From the NCBI GenBank assembly GCA_019095985.1, contig CM032666.1, positions 51,761,168 through 51,825,167 on the forward strand: a stretch of DNA of 64,000 nt. Direction: 5' to 3'. The notes beneath the pieces were generated by a model. It was not told where the DNA came from. It searched no databases and saw only the letters and a program-made list of their open reading frames with translations. Shown piece by piece: positions 35,830-48,130 of this stretch (the first letter of the stretch is position 1; the number at the start of each line of letters is the position of its first letter). The position numbers and the translations under genes were made by a program. The DNA is from Streblospio benedicti (lineage: Eukaryota > Annelida > Polychaeta > Spionida > Spionidae).

Positions 35830-36485
35830 TGACACCCTCTCTATTCTGGACAATAGTCTCTAAAACATTCTGTTACCTGAGAGGGTGTGTGTTTCAGACA
35901 GTGGCACCCCCTCTTAGGTATCAGACCCTCTCTAAGCCGGACAACTGTCTATAAACCACTCTGTTACCTCAGAGGGGGGGGGGGATGTTTCAGACAGTGG
36001 CACCCCCTCTTAGGTATCAGACCCTCTCTAAGCCGGACAACTGTTTATAAACCTCTGTGTTACCTGAGAGGGGGGGTGTTTCAGACAGTGGCACCCCCTC
36101 TTAGGTATCAGACCCTCTCTAGGCCGGACAACGGTTTATAAACTGCTGTGTTACCTGAGAGGGGGGTGTGTTTCAGACAGTGGCACCCCCTCTTAGGTAT
36201 CAGACCCTCTCTAAGCCGGACAACTGTCTATAAACCACTGTGTTACCTGAGAGGGGGGTGTTTCAGACAGTGGCACCCCCTCTTAGGTATCAGACCCTCT
36301 CTAAGCCGGACAACTGTCTATAAACCACTGTTTTACATGAGAGGGTGTGTGTTTCAGACAGTGGCACCCCCTCTGAGGTATCAGACCCTCTCTAAGCCGG
36401 ACAACTGTCTATAAACCACTGTTTTACATGAGAGGGTGTGTGTTTCAGACAGTGGTACCCTATCTTAGATATCAGACCCTCATTG
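35830..36485 (+). repeat. Minisatellite, seven units of about 91 bases
   Basis: Units start with ttacctgagagg at about 35873, 35964, 36060, 36151, 36243, 36333 and 36424, with a decayed partial unit before the first. Each holds ttcagacagtggcaccccct and taagccggacaactgt. Units are about 95 percent alike, so the array is young. Length changes are mostly in the G run. Frames across it are artefacts. Confidence 0.95.
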
Positions 36486-36904
36486 CCACCATGGTCACTA
36501 TGCACTCCCGGCCGATATTGCTGCATAACAATCTCGAATCTCAAGCTCGGCTTTTCTCAGGAGTCTCACTCCTTTGATTCTCTCCTGACTTGAACCGAAT
36601 AAATGCTGAATGGAAGAGTCTGTATGCCACCACCATAACTGTTATGTCACTTCAGAATAATGCATTTGCGTAGTGGAGCTATTTGCATACCACCGAACAA
36701 TTTCTAGAAATATTTGAAGGGCAATGTTTGTAAGGGAAAAAAGTTATTTGTGATAAGCTCCGTAAAATTCAAAATGTCACACATCATGTCATGCTTAATT
36801 CTTCCACAAACCCTGAAAGCAATTGGTTTGCCCTTTCCCAATCATCGCGCAGCTGTTGGTCCTCCACGTCAAATAGACGTCTTGAGATGTAGATTTTTCT
36901 CTTT

Positions 36905-37225
36905 CTAGACTTTTTTTGGAGCATCTGCAGTTTCAGCAGCCACTACCTGATCAAAAGGTGTAATGGAGCCATGTAAGAAGTCTGAGTCAGGATTATCATA
37001 GACATGTGTGTCAGAGTCTAGTTCAGGGGCTGAATTATAACCATCTTCGATGACAAAGCCTGTATTTTTCCTTTTGTATTTGTGAAACGAAAAGAACCTA
37101 GATTTTTGTTGTGATGAAGAGGACATTGTGTTATTATTGAAACGAACGTTAAAATTTCGTTTTTTAAGTAGTTGTAGATCGGGTCGTTGACCATTTGTAA
37201 GCTCACGTGTGTTAAATAAATACAT
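36905..37225 (-). CDS. Unrecognised open frame, possible terminal exon
   Basis: 106 codons from MYLFNTREL, or 73 from the inner MSSSSQQKSR. The C-terminal half (YKRKNTGFVIEDGYNSAPEL, then THVYDNPDSDF) is acidic with a basic start and a YDNP motif, like the cytoplasmic tail of a membrane protein. An AG just before gctttgtcatcg (about 37057) could be a splice acceptor, making the tail a terminal exon. No upstream exon was found. Identity unknown. Confidence 0.3.
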   Translation of the reverse strand: MYLFNTRELTNGQRPDLQLLKKRNFNVRFNNNTMSSSSQQKSRFFSFHKYKRKNTGFVIEDGYNSAPELDSDTHVYDNPDSDFLHGSITPFDQVVAAETADAPKKV

Positions 37226-37627
37226 CAAAAAAATACAAGAATCGCGTTTGTCTGGATGTAAATAAAAGAATTATAAGTCCCTAACAATCGTAGGAACATT
37301 TGTTGTGTAACTTTCCTTGCAGTCTTGTTCTATGTGGCCATTTTCTAACCGAATAATTAATTTGCCTTAGATTTAATTTAGTTTAAAAATAGCGTATCGT
37401 GGGTATTTTACCGGCTCATTGTAAATTACACGTGCTGCATTCATGTGTATAAAAAGAGAAAAACTTTACTGTATAAATATTCATAAAAGCAACAATATAT
37501 ATACTCTAAAAACATGAAGGTCACATTAGAAGGTTTAACCCTTAAAAACATTTAGCGCATTTACTGTGTGGAATGCATTATATATACCAACAGTTGCTGC
37601 CAGGTGTATTAAAAAGAACCAACTAGA
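37226..37627. other. No gene seen
   Basis: AT-rich sequence without supported features. Confidence 0.4.
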
Positions 37628-37629
37628 TC

Positions 37630-37855
37630 AAAAGTGCTCAGAGAGCACAGCGTCGCTAGAGCAACATTGACCCATGGGCAATAAAGATGTTTGCTTGGCA
37701 ATCAAAGCAAGTCTTACTTGATGCGTGACTCATCCTACATCTATGTTGTTAGCATTGGATTGCAAGCGCTTTCTAAACAGGGCTAAAGTAAATATCTATT
37801 GCCCATGAGTCGACATTAATATGGTAACACTGTGCTCTCTGAGCACTTTTATTCC
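37630..37855. mobile_element. MITE with 24-base terminal inverted repeats
   Basis: The left end aaaagtgctcagagagcaca and the right end tgtgctctctgagcactttt are inverted copies. A second inverted pair, gacccatgggcaata and tattgcccatgagtc, lies just inside. About 225 bases long and non-coding. The target duplication was not resolved. Confidence 0.75.
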
Positions 37856-37924
37856 AATATAACCACTATGCCAATTCGATGGTCATGTTTCGAACAGTAT
37901 TGAAACTATAGTTTGAAAAATAGA

Positions 37925-38223
37925 AAGAAAAATAATTAAAATGGCCCTCTGAAAGGTAAACTCTAATTGGCAAAGTGCCAAAATTAAATACAGTTGATGT
38001 TCAGTAGGCATGTAAGCATTGTACAAAGTTTGAATGCTTTCTCATAAGCATCAACAAAACTATTGCAGAAAATGTTGAAAATGGACCTAAAATGCCACTA
38101 TGGAAAGTACACTTTAATTAGCAAAGTGCCCAAAATCGAATCACTTCGGTGTCGTGTCATACCAAATAGTTGTGTAAAGTTTGAAGAAATACGGCGAAGC
38201 GTGAAAGCTCTGGCTTGTCCGGA
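37925..38223 (+). repeat. Two diverged direct repeats of about 160 bases
   Basis: Both contain ggcaaagtgcc / agcaaagtgccc followed by gtacaaagtttgaa / gtgtaaagtttgaa. They abut the (CATA)n tract, and together these look like the end of a dispersed repeat with a microsatellite tail. Confidence 0.55.
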
Positions 38224-38566
38224 GACATACATAGATACATACATAGATACATAGATACATAGATACATAGATACATAGATACATAGATAGATACATAGAT
38301 ACATACATACATAGATACATACATACATACATACATACATACATACATACATACATACATACATACATACATACATACATACATACATACATACATACAT
38401 ACATACATACATACATACATACATACATACATACATACATACATACATACATACATACATACATACATACATACATACATACATACATACATACATACAT
38501 ACATACATACATACATACATACATACATACATACATACATACATACATACATACATACATACATAG
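38224..38566. repeat. (CATA)n tetranucleotide microsatellite
   Basis: About 340 bases of CATA units. The first 90 bases are mixed with gata variants (atagatac), and the rest is pure. Met-Tyr-Val-Cys frames on the minus strand are artefacts. Confidence 0.98.
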
Positions 38567-41097
38567 TTACAAACGAACGAAACACAACGCTTTCGCTTCA
38601 GCCGCTGAAGCGACGCAACAAAATAGAACAAGTTGCCACAAAAATAAATGTGCATACAGAGCGGGCTGCCTTCCAAAAACTGACAACACCCCATTTTATT
38701 GGTTTATAAACATTTAACTGTTAACTTTGCATTAGGCACTCTGAAAAGTGAAATCAACAAATTCATTTCTTCAATATATGATAAAAAATGAGTGGTATTA
38801 GACTGAATTATGGCAGAATAGGAATGCGGTTAAGTGATCAATCCGAGGAATTCAACCAATAAAGCTGCAGTTTTTAGACAGGTCACATACAGTGAAAAAT
38901 TATGTCAATCCACTCTCAGGCTTGACATTTCAGATGTCAGTTTGCTTGACAGTTGATACTCAGAGTGCCTATGGTAGACAGATGATCATGGATAAAACAG
39001 GGCTTCTCATGAACCAAGATAAAAATCAGAGGAAAATGGTAAATTTGTTTCAAAACCTTCATCAATATCCATCAATTATTGTCAAGATAGATATGTAATT
39101 CACATTTCGAGGCATGTAAAGGAAATGCTGGAGTGGTTAAGGTTTATAGAACTTATTTCAAAATTGCTCTACGGTTCATGGTTTGTGCACAGGTGAGCGC
39201 CCAATATGATTTAGCTCCATTTTTTGTGAATAAGAAGTTGAAAGATTCAATGATGTCTACATCTAATGAAAATATTGTCAACATACATAATAGATATTTA
39301 GACTGAAAATTTTATGTTATATTGTATACCAAGCTCAGTGGAATGAAAAGTGACAAAAAAAAAGTATCCAATAGATCTCACCCATGGGCAGTTTCACAGC
39401 CAAACGAATTTAACCTAAAAAACACAGACATTACCATTGTTCATGCAACTTACCATTCAGAATAAAATCCATTGTATTGCGAATAGTTGGTCCAAGTGTG
39501 ACAACGCACAACAATAAAATGTCATCATTTGACTAGTAGAGCAGGTAGCTGAGTGCCACAATAACGAAACGTAATGCTGGGTTTCTTATTACAAAACGAA
39601 TTTTGATAATAAGGTGTGAGCATCGATGATGCGGAAAATTGTGATTTAAATAAACTTCATACCTTTTTAATTTTATCATCTATCCTGTTATAGCTATCAC
39701 GATCTCAGTCATAGATTTTAATTTACAGATGCATGGCGACTAACTGTAATCTATATGTCTCATTTTAAGATCAGTTCATGTTGAGTATGGCGTGGTGGGT
39801 GTGTACATTATGATATACATATCATAAACACATATTTTCGGTCAATGCTCGTTGATGGGTATATATACAACCCGAAAAGTTGCATCTATTCTGAGTCAGT
39901 GTCCGGCTTTAACGTCCGTGTGTGGTTTGAACTTTGAACGTAAATCTGGCGTCTGAGCATTCAATTTTGCCTGCTGAATGTTTCAGTGCATGCATCAAAA
40001 TATCAACCTGTAAATAAAGATGTTAACCTGAATGGCGGGTTGATAACTAAATATCAACCTGTATATCAATTATAGGTCAAAATAATCAACGTCTCACACA
40101 CTATCTGGGGTCAGTGTCTAATATAGCAAACCACAGCAGACAATAGTAAAACAGCACCGCCATTAGAAACAAAGCAGCATAATTAGTTGTACAATTGAGA
40201 TATTTTTATATGGATAGGTTGTGCATTAACAAAACACGTGTTTTAGTTACTCCGTCATTCAGTATTACATATCTTTTACTGTTGTAAGATTAAATCGTAA
40301 TTATATTAATATGTAATGGCTATACAATATTGGTCAAACAAATGACCGAATTTACAATATGCAATGATACAATAATAATACAATGTATACTACACACATG
40401 ATGTCTGTTAGACTGCTGTGTACAATTAAAAGGCTGTTGCATTACGGATGAATAAGCCATAAAGAAATCTGCCGCCGTGTGTAGGCTCTCACAGCTCTCG
40501 TTCGCTGCTCTCACGGTTCGAGTGAAAGGGATGTGATAGCGTCCACACCGTGGCAGATTCAGATGCCCTTACATGCCATTCATAAGTATTGCAATAACTC
40601 ATTTCTCTCCCAATTTTAAGATAGTAAGAGGTTTCATAGCATTTTCAACAAAGTCCTCTCCAACACAGATACACGATTTAGATATCTCCATAGCTAGAAC
40701 AACACTATTATACATATGTCCTTACGTTTTGAATGTTTCCATAATATCCGTCATAGCTATTAGCCAATCAGAATCGAGCATGATGGGCAAACTGGAGACG
40801 AGCCATCGGGTATAATTTGAAGCATGCATACCATAGTATACAGTTTCGTATTAAAACAACAAAAAACACTTGAACTCCATTACAATTCCTATGTGAAAAA
40901 AATAATGTTACAATCGATAAAAATGCATTAATATACATAACTTAATATATAAGTTAATATGACTGAATTAACGGGTTTACTTGACAACACCAACTTTCAA
41001 CGATCATCTCTTGCCCTAAGCCAAAAGTGGCCGCTGCCGCCGCCGATATTGCTTCTCAAGTAACAGATGAGGCGAGGGGACCCGCCTGACGCCCCAA
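38567..41097. other. No gene seen
   Basis: AT-rich. A palindrome, cgcttcagccgctgaagcg, sits at about 38593-38611. A weak exon-like frame at 38892-39098 (SGLTFQMSVCLTVDTQSAYG) has no recognised relative. The last 100 bases are the probable 3' flank of the GPCR gene. Confidence 0.4.
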
Positions 41098-42327
41098 TTA
41101 CTCGGCGGCCGCGAGGCGGCAGTCATCAGGCCGCTGCTTATTGGCGAGCGGATCCATCACAGCGGCGGCCTCGGACCTCGCAGCCCCGCGATATTTCGTA
41201 TCTTTAACAGTAGCTTGATATTCATTCAATGCGAACGCCTCCGTGGTCGCGCTTCTGGCAGAATTGCGCCGACCACTAGACGGTCGATAATTACAATAAT
41301 ATTCTCCCAGTATGTCGCGGAATCGTTTGCGACATACGAAGTAAATCAAGAAGTTTATGGACGAATTCAACACTTCGAGCGAGTTGGAGATGTGGATGAG
41401 GTAGTACTGGTAGTCGTGGCAGTGGCTGTAGCTGTAGCCCCACACGAGCTGCACGGCGCGCGCCGGCGCCTGGCACACCATGAACGCGCCCACCACCACG
41501 ATCATCACCAGCGTGATGTTCGCCTCCCCGCCGCCGCCGTCTTCCTGCCGCCGCCGCCGCGAGGACGACGTCATCTGGCGCTTGCGGCGGCTGATGGCGC
41601 GGTACGCGATGATGACGCGCGTGTTGGCGAACGCCAGGATGAGGAGCGGCAGCACGAACGTGAAGATGTAGTACATGGCGTCCGTGTACACCGTGTTGTA
41701 GAGGCCGTCCGCGCCCAGCCGCGTGCGCCGCCACGCCGTGCCGCCGCCGCCGCCCCGCGTCACTGTCAGCTCAAAGAAGCGGGGGACGTTATAGATAACA
41801 CTGACCAGGGTGACGCCGGCGACAGCCTTGTACACGTTGTGGATGGTGCACATATGGGGCGCCCGGTACGGCAGACATATAGCCATGTAGCGGTTCATCG
41901 CTACCACTACAGTCAACCAGATTGTATGCATTTGAGTCATATAAAGAAATGGGAATGTGTATACTCTTATGTATATCCAAACAGGATGCTGTTGCCCATT
42001 TATATTCCAATAGCGTAGAATGTCTCTCACCGAATAGTGAATAAACCAGAGCGTGAGGAAGAGGTTGTCGGCCACGGCCATGGCCTGCAGCAGGAAGGCG
42101 GCCACTCGGCCCACGGACGCGTCCCTGGACAGCACGACCAGCGACACGCTGTTGCCCACTACCCCCAGGAGGCACAGCAGCCCGCAGCACACTGTGTACA
42201 GCACAAAGCGGAATACTTTACATGTTCCTGTCTCGGTGGCATTCTCGCCTCCAGTGCTGTTTACCAGAGCGAAGAGATCGTCGGCTGATGTGTTAGATTC
42301 TCCATCCATGCTCAATGTGTGGTCCAT
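41098..42327 (-). CDS. FMRFamide-receptor-like rhodopsin-class GPCR
   Basis: 409 residues in one open exon, a normal length for the family. The N-terminus (1-38) has three N-glycosylation sequons (N12, N23, N29). Seven membrane segments fall near 40-66 (with GNS, 59-60), 76-98, 122-143, 168-185, 217-240, 270-292 and 308-330. The DRY position is MNRY (144-147), CWxP is CQAP (285-288), and NPxxY appears as NSSINFLIY (321-329), as in FMRFamide-type peptide receptors. The third inner loop (246-268) is Arg/Gly-rich. No Cys is seen at the start of TM3 or in the second outer loop, so the usual disulfide may be missing. An acceptor-like ttccccatag upstream (minus strand, near 42374) suggests a 5'-UTR intron. 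Ligand unknown; probably a peptide acting through a G protein at the plasma membrane. Confidence 0.88.
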   Translation of the reverse strand: MDHTLSMDGESNTSADDLFALVNSTGGENATETGTCKVFRFVLYTVCCGLLCLLGVVGNSVSLVVLSRDASVGRVAAFLLQAMAVADNLFLTLWFIHYSVRDILRYWNINGQQHPVWIYIRVYTFPFLYMTQMHTIWLTVVVAMNRYMAICLPYRAPHMCTIHNVYKAVAGVTLVSVIYNVPRFFELTVTRGGGGGTAWRRTRLGADGLYNTVYTDAMYYIFTFVLPLLILAFANTRVIIAYRAISRRKRQMTSSSRRRRQEDGGGGEANITLVMIVVVGAFMVCQAPARAVQLVWGYSYSHCHDYQYYLIHISNSLEVLNSSINFLIYFVCRKRFRDILGEYYCNYRPSSGRRNSARSATTEAFALNEYQATVKDTKYRGAARSEAAAVMDPLANKQRPDDCRLAAAE

Positions 42328-43026
42328 CTCATCTGGCGTGGGAGGTCGCTATAGCTTCTTCATGGCATCGATTCTATGGGGAAAGTGAAGTAATTATGTC
42401 AAACAGGTTTGTGAAACAAATGGTGTCTTTATGTGAGTACAGACGTGTTAAATGTCAATACCATGCTATGTAAAATACGATAACACCAAAACCAAAAACC
42501 GAAATGCTGTCACTGAACATTTCATAATTTTGTAATTTGATCTTATTATTATATGTGTATAGCTCAAATCGTCTTACGTATTTGATTATTTAGCGTATCT
42601 CGAGTGTCATCTTTTACAACGAACATAACGAACATGGATCTTACTCAAACATCAAATCTGTCAAAGGGAATGCTGTACGTACGATCGAGATAATCCTTAG
42701 CCTAACACCGTTCGAGTTTAGAGGTAGTTTTAGATAACGTCTATGCTGTCTATCTATCCTATGTGTGCAATATTAGTTATTTACACCTTAGTAAAGCAAT
42801 ACGTGGGCAAATAAATTGTCCATGGTTTGCTATCTTTTTAGAAGATTTTCTTGCTGTTGCAACAACTGAGTCGACCGAAAGCAAGAATACAGACTCAAAT
42901 ATACAGTAGACTAAACATTATAACTCTGCGTTCGTCTGAAGCCGGTATGAAGTAAGATGCTGAGCATGATTCTCGTGCTATTTCACCATCAAACCGGACA
43001 TTCCGACACTTACTGTTATTTTATAA

Positions 43027-43027
<1 letters not shown>
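42328..43027. other. 5' flank of the GPCR gene, no other gene seen
   Basis: Presumed 5' UTR, intron and promoter region of the minus-strand GPCR. No clear TATA box was fixed. Confidence 0.4.
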
Positions 43028-43397
<370 letters not shown>

Positions 43398-43919
43398 GAG
43401 ATACTAGCACTTTTGTCGACTTCGCCACGTTCAGTCCCTATGGGAAATTGTTAGGTGAATGAGCATTGATAAAAGGATCCACTCAAGCATAGCAACTCTC
43501 GTGCATAACGCAATATTGGAGCACCAAATGGGGATTCTTTGCGATGGTAACGTTATTTGCTTTTAGTGGATTATGTTGCATCTGATATATTTTGTGAATA
43601 TTTTGAAGACTTTCCCAGTACGATGAAAGTACATAAATGATTATCAGATATGGTAAATGTGTTCTCACGTGATCATTAGAAGATATTTTCTTTTTGACAA
43701 TTACCATTTGAATTGTTAGAATGGAGAAAATAGAATGATATTGCAACAAACACAGAAAGCTGCAATAAAATTCAAGTGTTATTGTACAGGCGCGGCAGAG
43801 CCTGCCAGAGACGGTTCCTTATTAGGGGACTTGACTCGCATATGCATGTTTCATTTTTCGGCGGCCATCTTTTTTCTCCCAAACATTTAATTTTCATCAC
43901 ATTGACATTGATTAATTGA
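43398..43919. other. No gene seen
   Basis: Non-coding. Contains ttcggcggccatcttttttc at about 43857, a YY1-like motif. Confidence 0.4.
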
Positions 43920-46900
43920 TTTTTGGGGGTCTCCATATGGGCTCTCCCTTCAGAGCAGACATTTGATTCTTATCCTTAAATACGCATTCTATTAGTTTGA
44001 GTTATAAAATGATCCATTTTGAAAGAATTAAGGTAGCCACTAAAACATTAAAATCTTGTGGCTCTTTTCCAATAAAAAGTGCCTATGTATGCTGAAATGG
44101 GGTCTCCCTTCAAAAAAGACATTGGATATTATTCTTCGTAGACACATTCTATCAGCCTGAGTTACAAAACGATCCATTTCGAAAGAATTAAGGTGGCGAC
44201 TAAAACATTAAAATCTTCTGGCTCTTTTTCAAAAAGAAGTGGCTCCGGGGGTGTAAGTATACTAAAATGGGGTCTCCCTTCAAGTGAGACAGTGGATTCC
44301 TATCCGTAAAAACCCTTTCTATTAGCTTGAGTTATAAAACGATCCATTTTGAAAGAATTCAGGTGGCCACTAAACCCTTAACATCTTGTGGATCTTTTCC
44401 CATATAAAGTGGCTCCAGGGCCCTAAATATGTTAAAATGGAGTTTTCCCTCAAGGGAGACATCGGATTCCTATCCTTATAGACACATTCTATTAGCTTGG
44501 TTTATAAAACGATCCTCTTTGTCCATTTTGAAAGAATTAAGGTTGCCACTAAATCATTGCAATCTTGTGGCTCTTTTCCAATAAAAAGTGACTCGGGGGG
44601 CCTGTGTATGCTGAAATGGGATTTCCCTTCATAGGACACAGTGGATTCCTATCCTTATAGATCCATTCCATTAGCTTGAGTATACAACGATCCACTTTGA
44701 AAGAATTAAAGGGGCCACTAAACCATGAAAATCTTGTGGCTCTTTTCCAATAAAAAGTGCCTCCGGTGGCCTGTGTATGCTGAAATGGGGTCTCCTGTAA
44801 AGAAAGACATTGGATACCAATCCTGGTAGACACATTCTATCAGCCAGAGCTATAAAACGAGCCATTTTGAAAGAACTAAGGTGGCCACTATACCAATAAA
44901 ATCTTGTGACTCCATTCCAAGAAAAGTGGCTCCGGCGGTGTAAGTATGCTAAAATGGGGTCTCCCTTCAAACGAGACAGTGGATTCCTATCCTTAAAAAC
45001 CCTTTCTAAGAGCTTGAGTTATAAAACTGTCAATTTTGAAAGAACTCAGATGGCCACTAAACCCTTGAAATATTTTCGAATAATCACTCTGGGGGCCTAA
45101 ATATGTTAAAATGGAGTTTTCCCTCAAAGGAGACACATTCTATTGGCCTGAGTTATAAAACGATCCATTTTGAAAAAATTAAGGTGACCACTAAACCATT
45201 GAAATCTTGTGGTCCTTTTCCAATAAATAGTGACTCCGGGGGTCCTATGTATGTTGAAATGGGGTCTCCCTTCAAGGGAGACAGTGACTTCCTATCCTTA
45301 TAGATCCATTCCATTAGCTTGAGTATAAACCGATCCATTTTGAAAAAATTGGGTGGCCACTAAACCATTGAAATCTTGTGGCTCTTTTCCAATAAAAAGT
45401 GACTCCGGGGGCCTATGTATGCTGCAATGGGGTCTCCATTCAAGAAAGACATCGGATTCCTATTCTCATAGACACAGTCTATTAGCTTGAGTTATAGAAT
45501 GATCCAATTTGAAAGAATTAGTGTGGCCACTAAACCATTAAAATCTTGTGGTCCTTTTCCAATAAATAGTGACTCCGGGGGCCTATGTATGCTGAAATGG
45601 GGTCCCCCTTCAAGAAAGACATTGGATATTAGTCCTCAGACACATTTTATCAGCCTGAGTTATAAAACGATCCATTTGGAAAGAATTAAGGTGGCCACTA
45701 AAACATTAAAATCTTGTGGTTCTTTTCCAAGAAAAAGTGGCTCCGGGGCCCTAAATATGTTAAACTGGGGTTTTCCCTCAAGGGAGACAGTGGATTCCTA
45801 TCCTTTTAGACACATTCTATTAGCTTGAGTTATAAAACGATCCATTTTGAAAGAATTAAGTTGGCCACTAAACCATTGAAATCTTGTGGCCCTTTTCCAA
45901 TAAATAGTGCCTCCGGGGGTCCTATGTTTACTAAAATGGGGTCTCCCTTCATAGGATATAGTGCATTCCTATCCTTAAAAGCCCTTTCTATTAGCTTGAA
46001 TTATAATTTTGAAAGAATTCAGGTGGCCTCTAAACCCCTAAAATGTTGTGGCTCCGTTCCAATAATAAGTGGCTCCGGGGGCCTAAATATGTTAAAATGG
46101 GGTTTTCCTTCAAGGGAGACAGTGGATTCCTATCCTTTTAGACACATTCTGTTAGCCTGAGTTATAAAACGGACCATTTTGAAAGAATTAAGTTGGCCAC
46201 TAATAGTGGCTCCGGGGGTCCTATGTATGCTGAAATGGGGTCTCCTTTCATAGGAGACGACAGTGGATTCCTATCCTCATAGATCCAAGCCATTAGTTTG
46301 AGTATAAAACAATCCACTTTGAAAGAATTAAGGTGGCCACTAAACCATTAAAATCTTGTGGCTCTTTTCCAATAAAAAGTGGCTCCGGGGGTGGATGTAT
46401 GCTAATATTGGCTCTCCCTTCACGGGAGACAGTGGATTCCTATCCTTAAAAACGTATTCTATTAGCTTGAGTTTTAGAATGATCCATTTTGAAAGAATTA
46501 AGGTGGCCACTAAACCATTAAAATCTTGTGGCTCTTTTTCCAATAAAATGTGGCTCCGGGGGCCTATGTATGCTGACATGGGGTCTCCCTTCAAGGGAGA
46601 CATTGGATATTATTTCTCATAGACACATTCTTTCAGCCTGAGTCATAAAATGATCCATTTTGAAAGAATTAAGGTGGCCACTAAAACATTAAAAGCCTTG
46701 TGGCCCTTTTCAAGAAAAAGTGGCTCCGGCGGTGTAAGTATACTAAAATGGGGTCTCCCTTCAAGGGAGACAGTAGTTTCCTATCCTTAAAAACCCTTTC
46801 TATTAGCTTGAGTTATAAAACGGTCCATTTTGAAAGAATTCAGGTGGCCACTAAACCATAAAAATCTTGTGGCTCTTTTCCAATGAAAAGTGACTCCGGG

Positions 46901-47385
46901 AGCCTAAATATGTTAAAATGGGGTTTTCCCTTCAAGAAAGACATCGGATTCCATTCCTCGTACCATTTCTCGTAGACACATTCTATCTGCCTGAATTATA
47001 GAACTATCCATTTTGAAAGAATTATGGTGGCCACTAAACCATTAAAATCTTGTGGCTCTTTTCCAATAAGAAGTGGCTCTGGCGGTGTAAGTATGCTAAA
47101 ATGGGGTCCACCTTCAAGGGAGACAGTGGATTCCAATCCTTAAAAACCCTTTTAATAGCTTGAGTTATAAAACGGTCCATTTTGAAAGAAAACTAAACCA
47201 TTAAAATCTTGTGGCTCTTTTCCAATGAAAAGTGCCTCCGGGGGCCTATGTATGCTGAAATGGGGTCTCCCTTCAAGAAAGACATTGGATATTATTCCTC
47301 ATAGACACATTCTATCAGCCTGAGTTATGAATCGATCCATTTAAAATCTTGTGGCTCTTTTCCAAGAAAAAGTGGTTCCGGCGGT
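43920..47385 (+). repeat. Tandem satellite, about 20 units of roughly 170 bases
   Basis: The unit holds ggggtctcccttcaagggag, cctatccttatagacacatt, gttataaaacgatccatttt, gaaagaattaaggtggccac and aatcttgtggctcttttcca in that order. Spacing between equivalent points is about 158-178 bases. Units differ by 5-15 percent and small indels, with no higher-order period obvious by eye. Frames across it are artefacts. Confidence 0.93.
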
Positions 47386-47557
47386 ATTATATTCTTTATA
47401 TTTGTATGAATTATGTGAATATTTGGTTTGAATATACTACAAGTGAGCTCTGATGTTGACACGTTTATTGACTTACAAGCGTACAATGAAAAATTCGTAA
47501 TATAAAATACATGCACTGAATAGTTTGATACATTCGTAGTTTGAAATAAACATTACA
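47386..47557 (-). repeat. 3' LTR of the Gypsy-type element
   Basis: About 172 bases, starting TGTAATGTTTATTTC on the minus strand and preceded by a purine-rich tract. It shares cattgtagtatattcaaacc-like sequence with the other LTR. Confidence 0.7.
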
Positions 47558-48030
47558 TTCCTCCCTTTTTCTATAGAAAGAAACTAACCCATGTAATATA
47601 CAATTATGTCCCATAATCTTTAAGATAGCTAGGAGCTTTGACATTTCTAGAAGATGGTCTTAAATTACCATCAATTGAAATTGGTTGGTTAGAAGTACAT
47701 GTATAAGATCTTGGTTCATTTACAATTTTTTTTGTATCATTGTCATTAACAATATTGGACTCAATGTCTTCATTTACAATATCATCAGACCTTTGCAATA
47801 TATAATCAGTGTCATGATCAGTTTTATTATACACTTTCTTAAAATGTGAACTATTTCTAGTAATTAACTTTTGATCATCTGATGCAGTTATCATGGATCC
47901 ATTGATACCAATAATCTTTTTTGACAAGGATCAAATGGAGGTGTATACTTGTTCTTTTTCTCTTGCTTTACTAATACTGTATCACCTATTTCAAAATCAT
48001 GGTCTCGAGCTTTATTTCTCGCATCAGCTA

Positions 48031-48130
48031 NNNNNNNNNNNNNNNNNNNNNNNNNNNNNNNNNNNNNNNNNNNNNNNNNNNNNNNNNNNNNNNNNNNNNN
48101 NNNNNNNNNNNNNNNNNNNNNNNNNNNNNN
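48031..48130. other. Assembly gap (100 N)
   Basis: Exactly 100 undetermined bases, the usual placeholder for a gap of unknown size. It falls inside the LTR element, so the true inner length cannot be read. Confidence 1.

Noticed and set aside
35887-36414. Repeat protein with units VFQTVAPPLRYQTL..RPDN
   Set aside because: Each unit is one minisatellite repeat, and frames change between units with the G-run length.
35873-36485. CRISPR-like array
   Set aside because: Units are 91 bases with no unique spacers, in a eukaryotic genome; it is a minisatellite.
38098-38694. Met-Tyr-Val-Cys repeat proteins
   Set aside because: Product of the (CATA)n microsatellite, open in three frames.
41215-42018. 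267-residue plus-strand open frame opposite the GPCR
   Set aside because: Antisense shadow in GC-rich coding sequence; the minus-strand frame has seven clear membrane segments.
41098-42327. GPCR as the receptor for the neighbouring CRH-type peptides
   Set aside because: It is a class A receptor of the FMRFamide type; known CRH/DH44 receptors are class B, so proximity alone is weak evidence.
44549-46622. Families of related 60-110-residue frames
   Set aside because: Translations of the 170-base satellite; no start-site or exon evidence.
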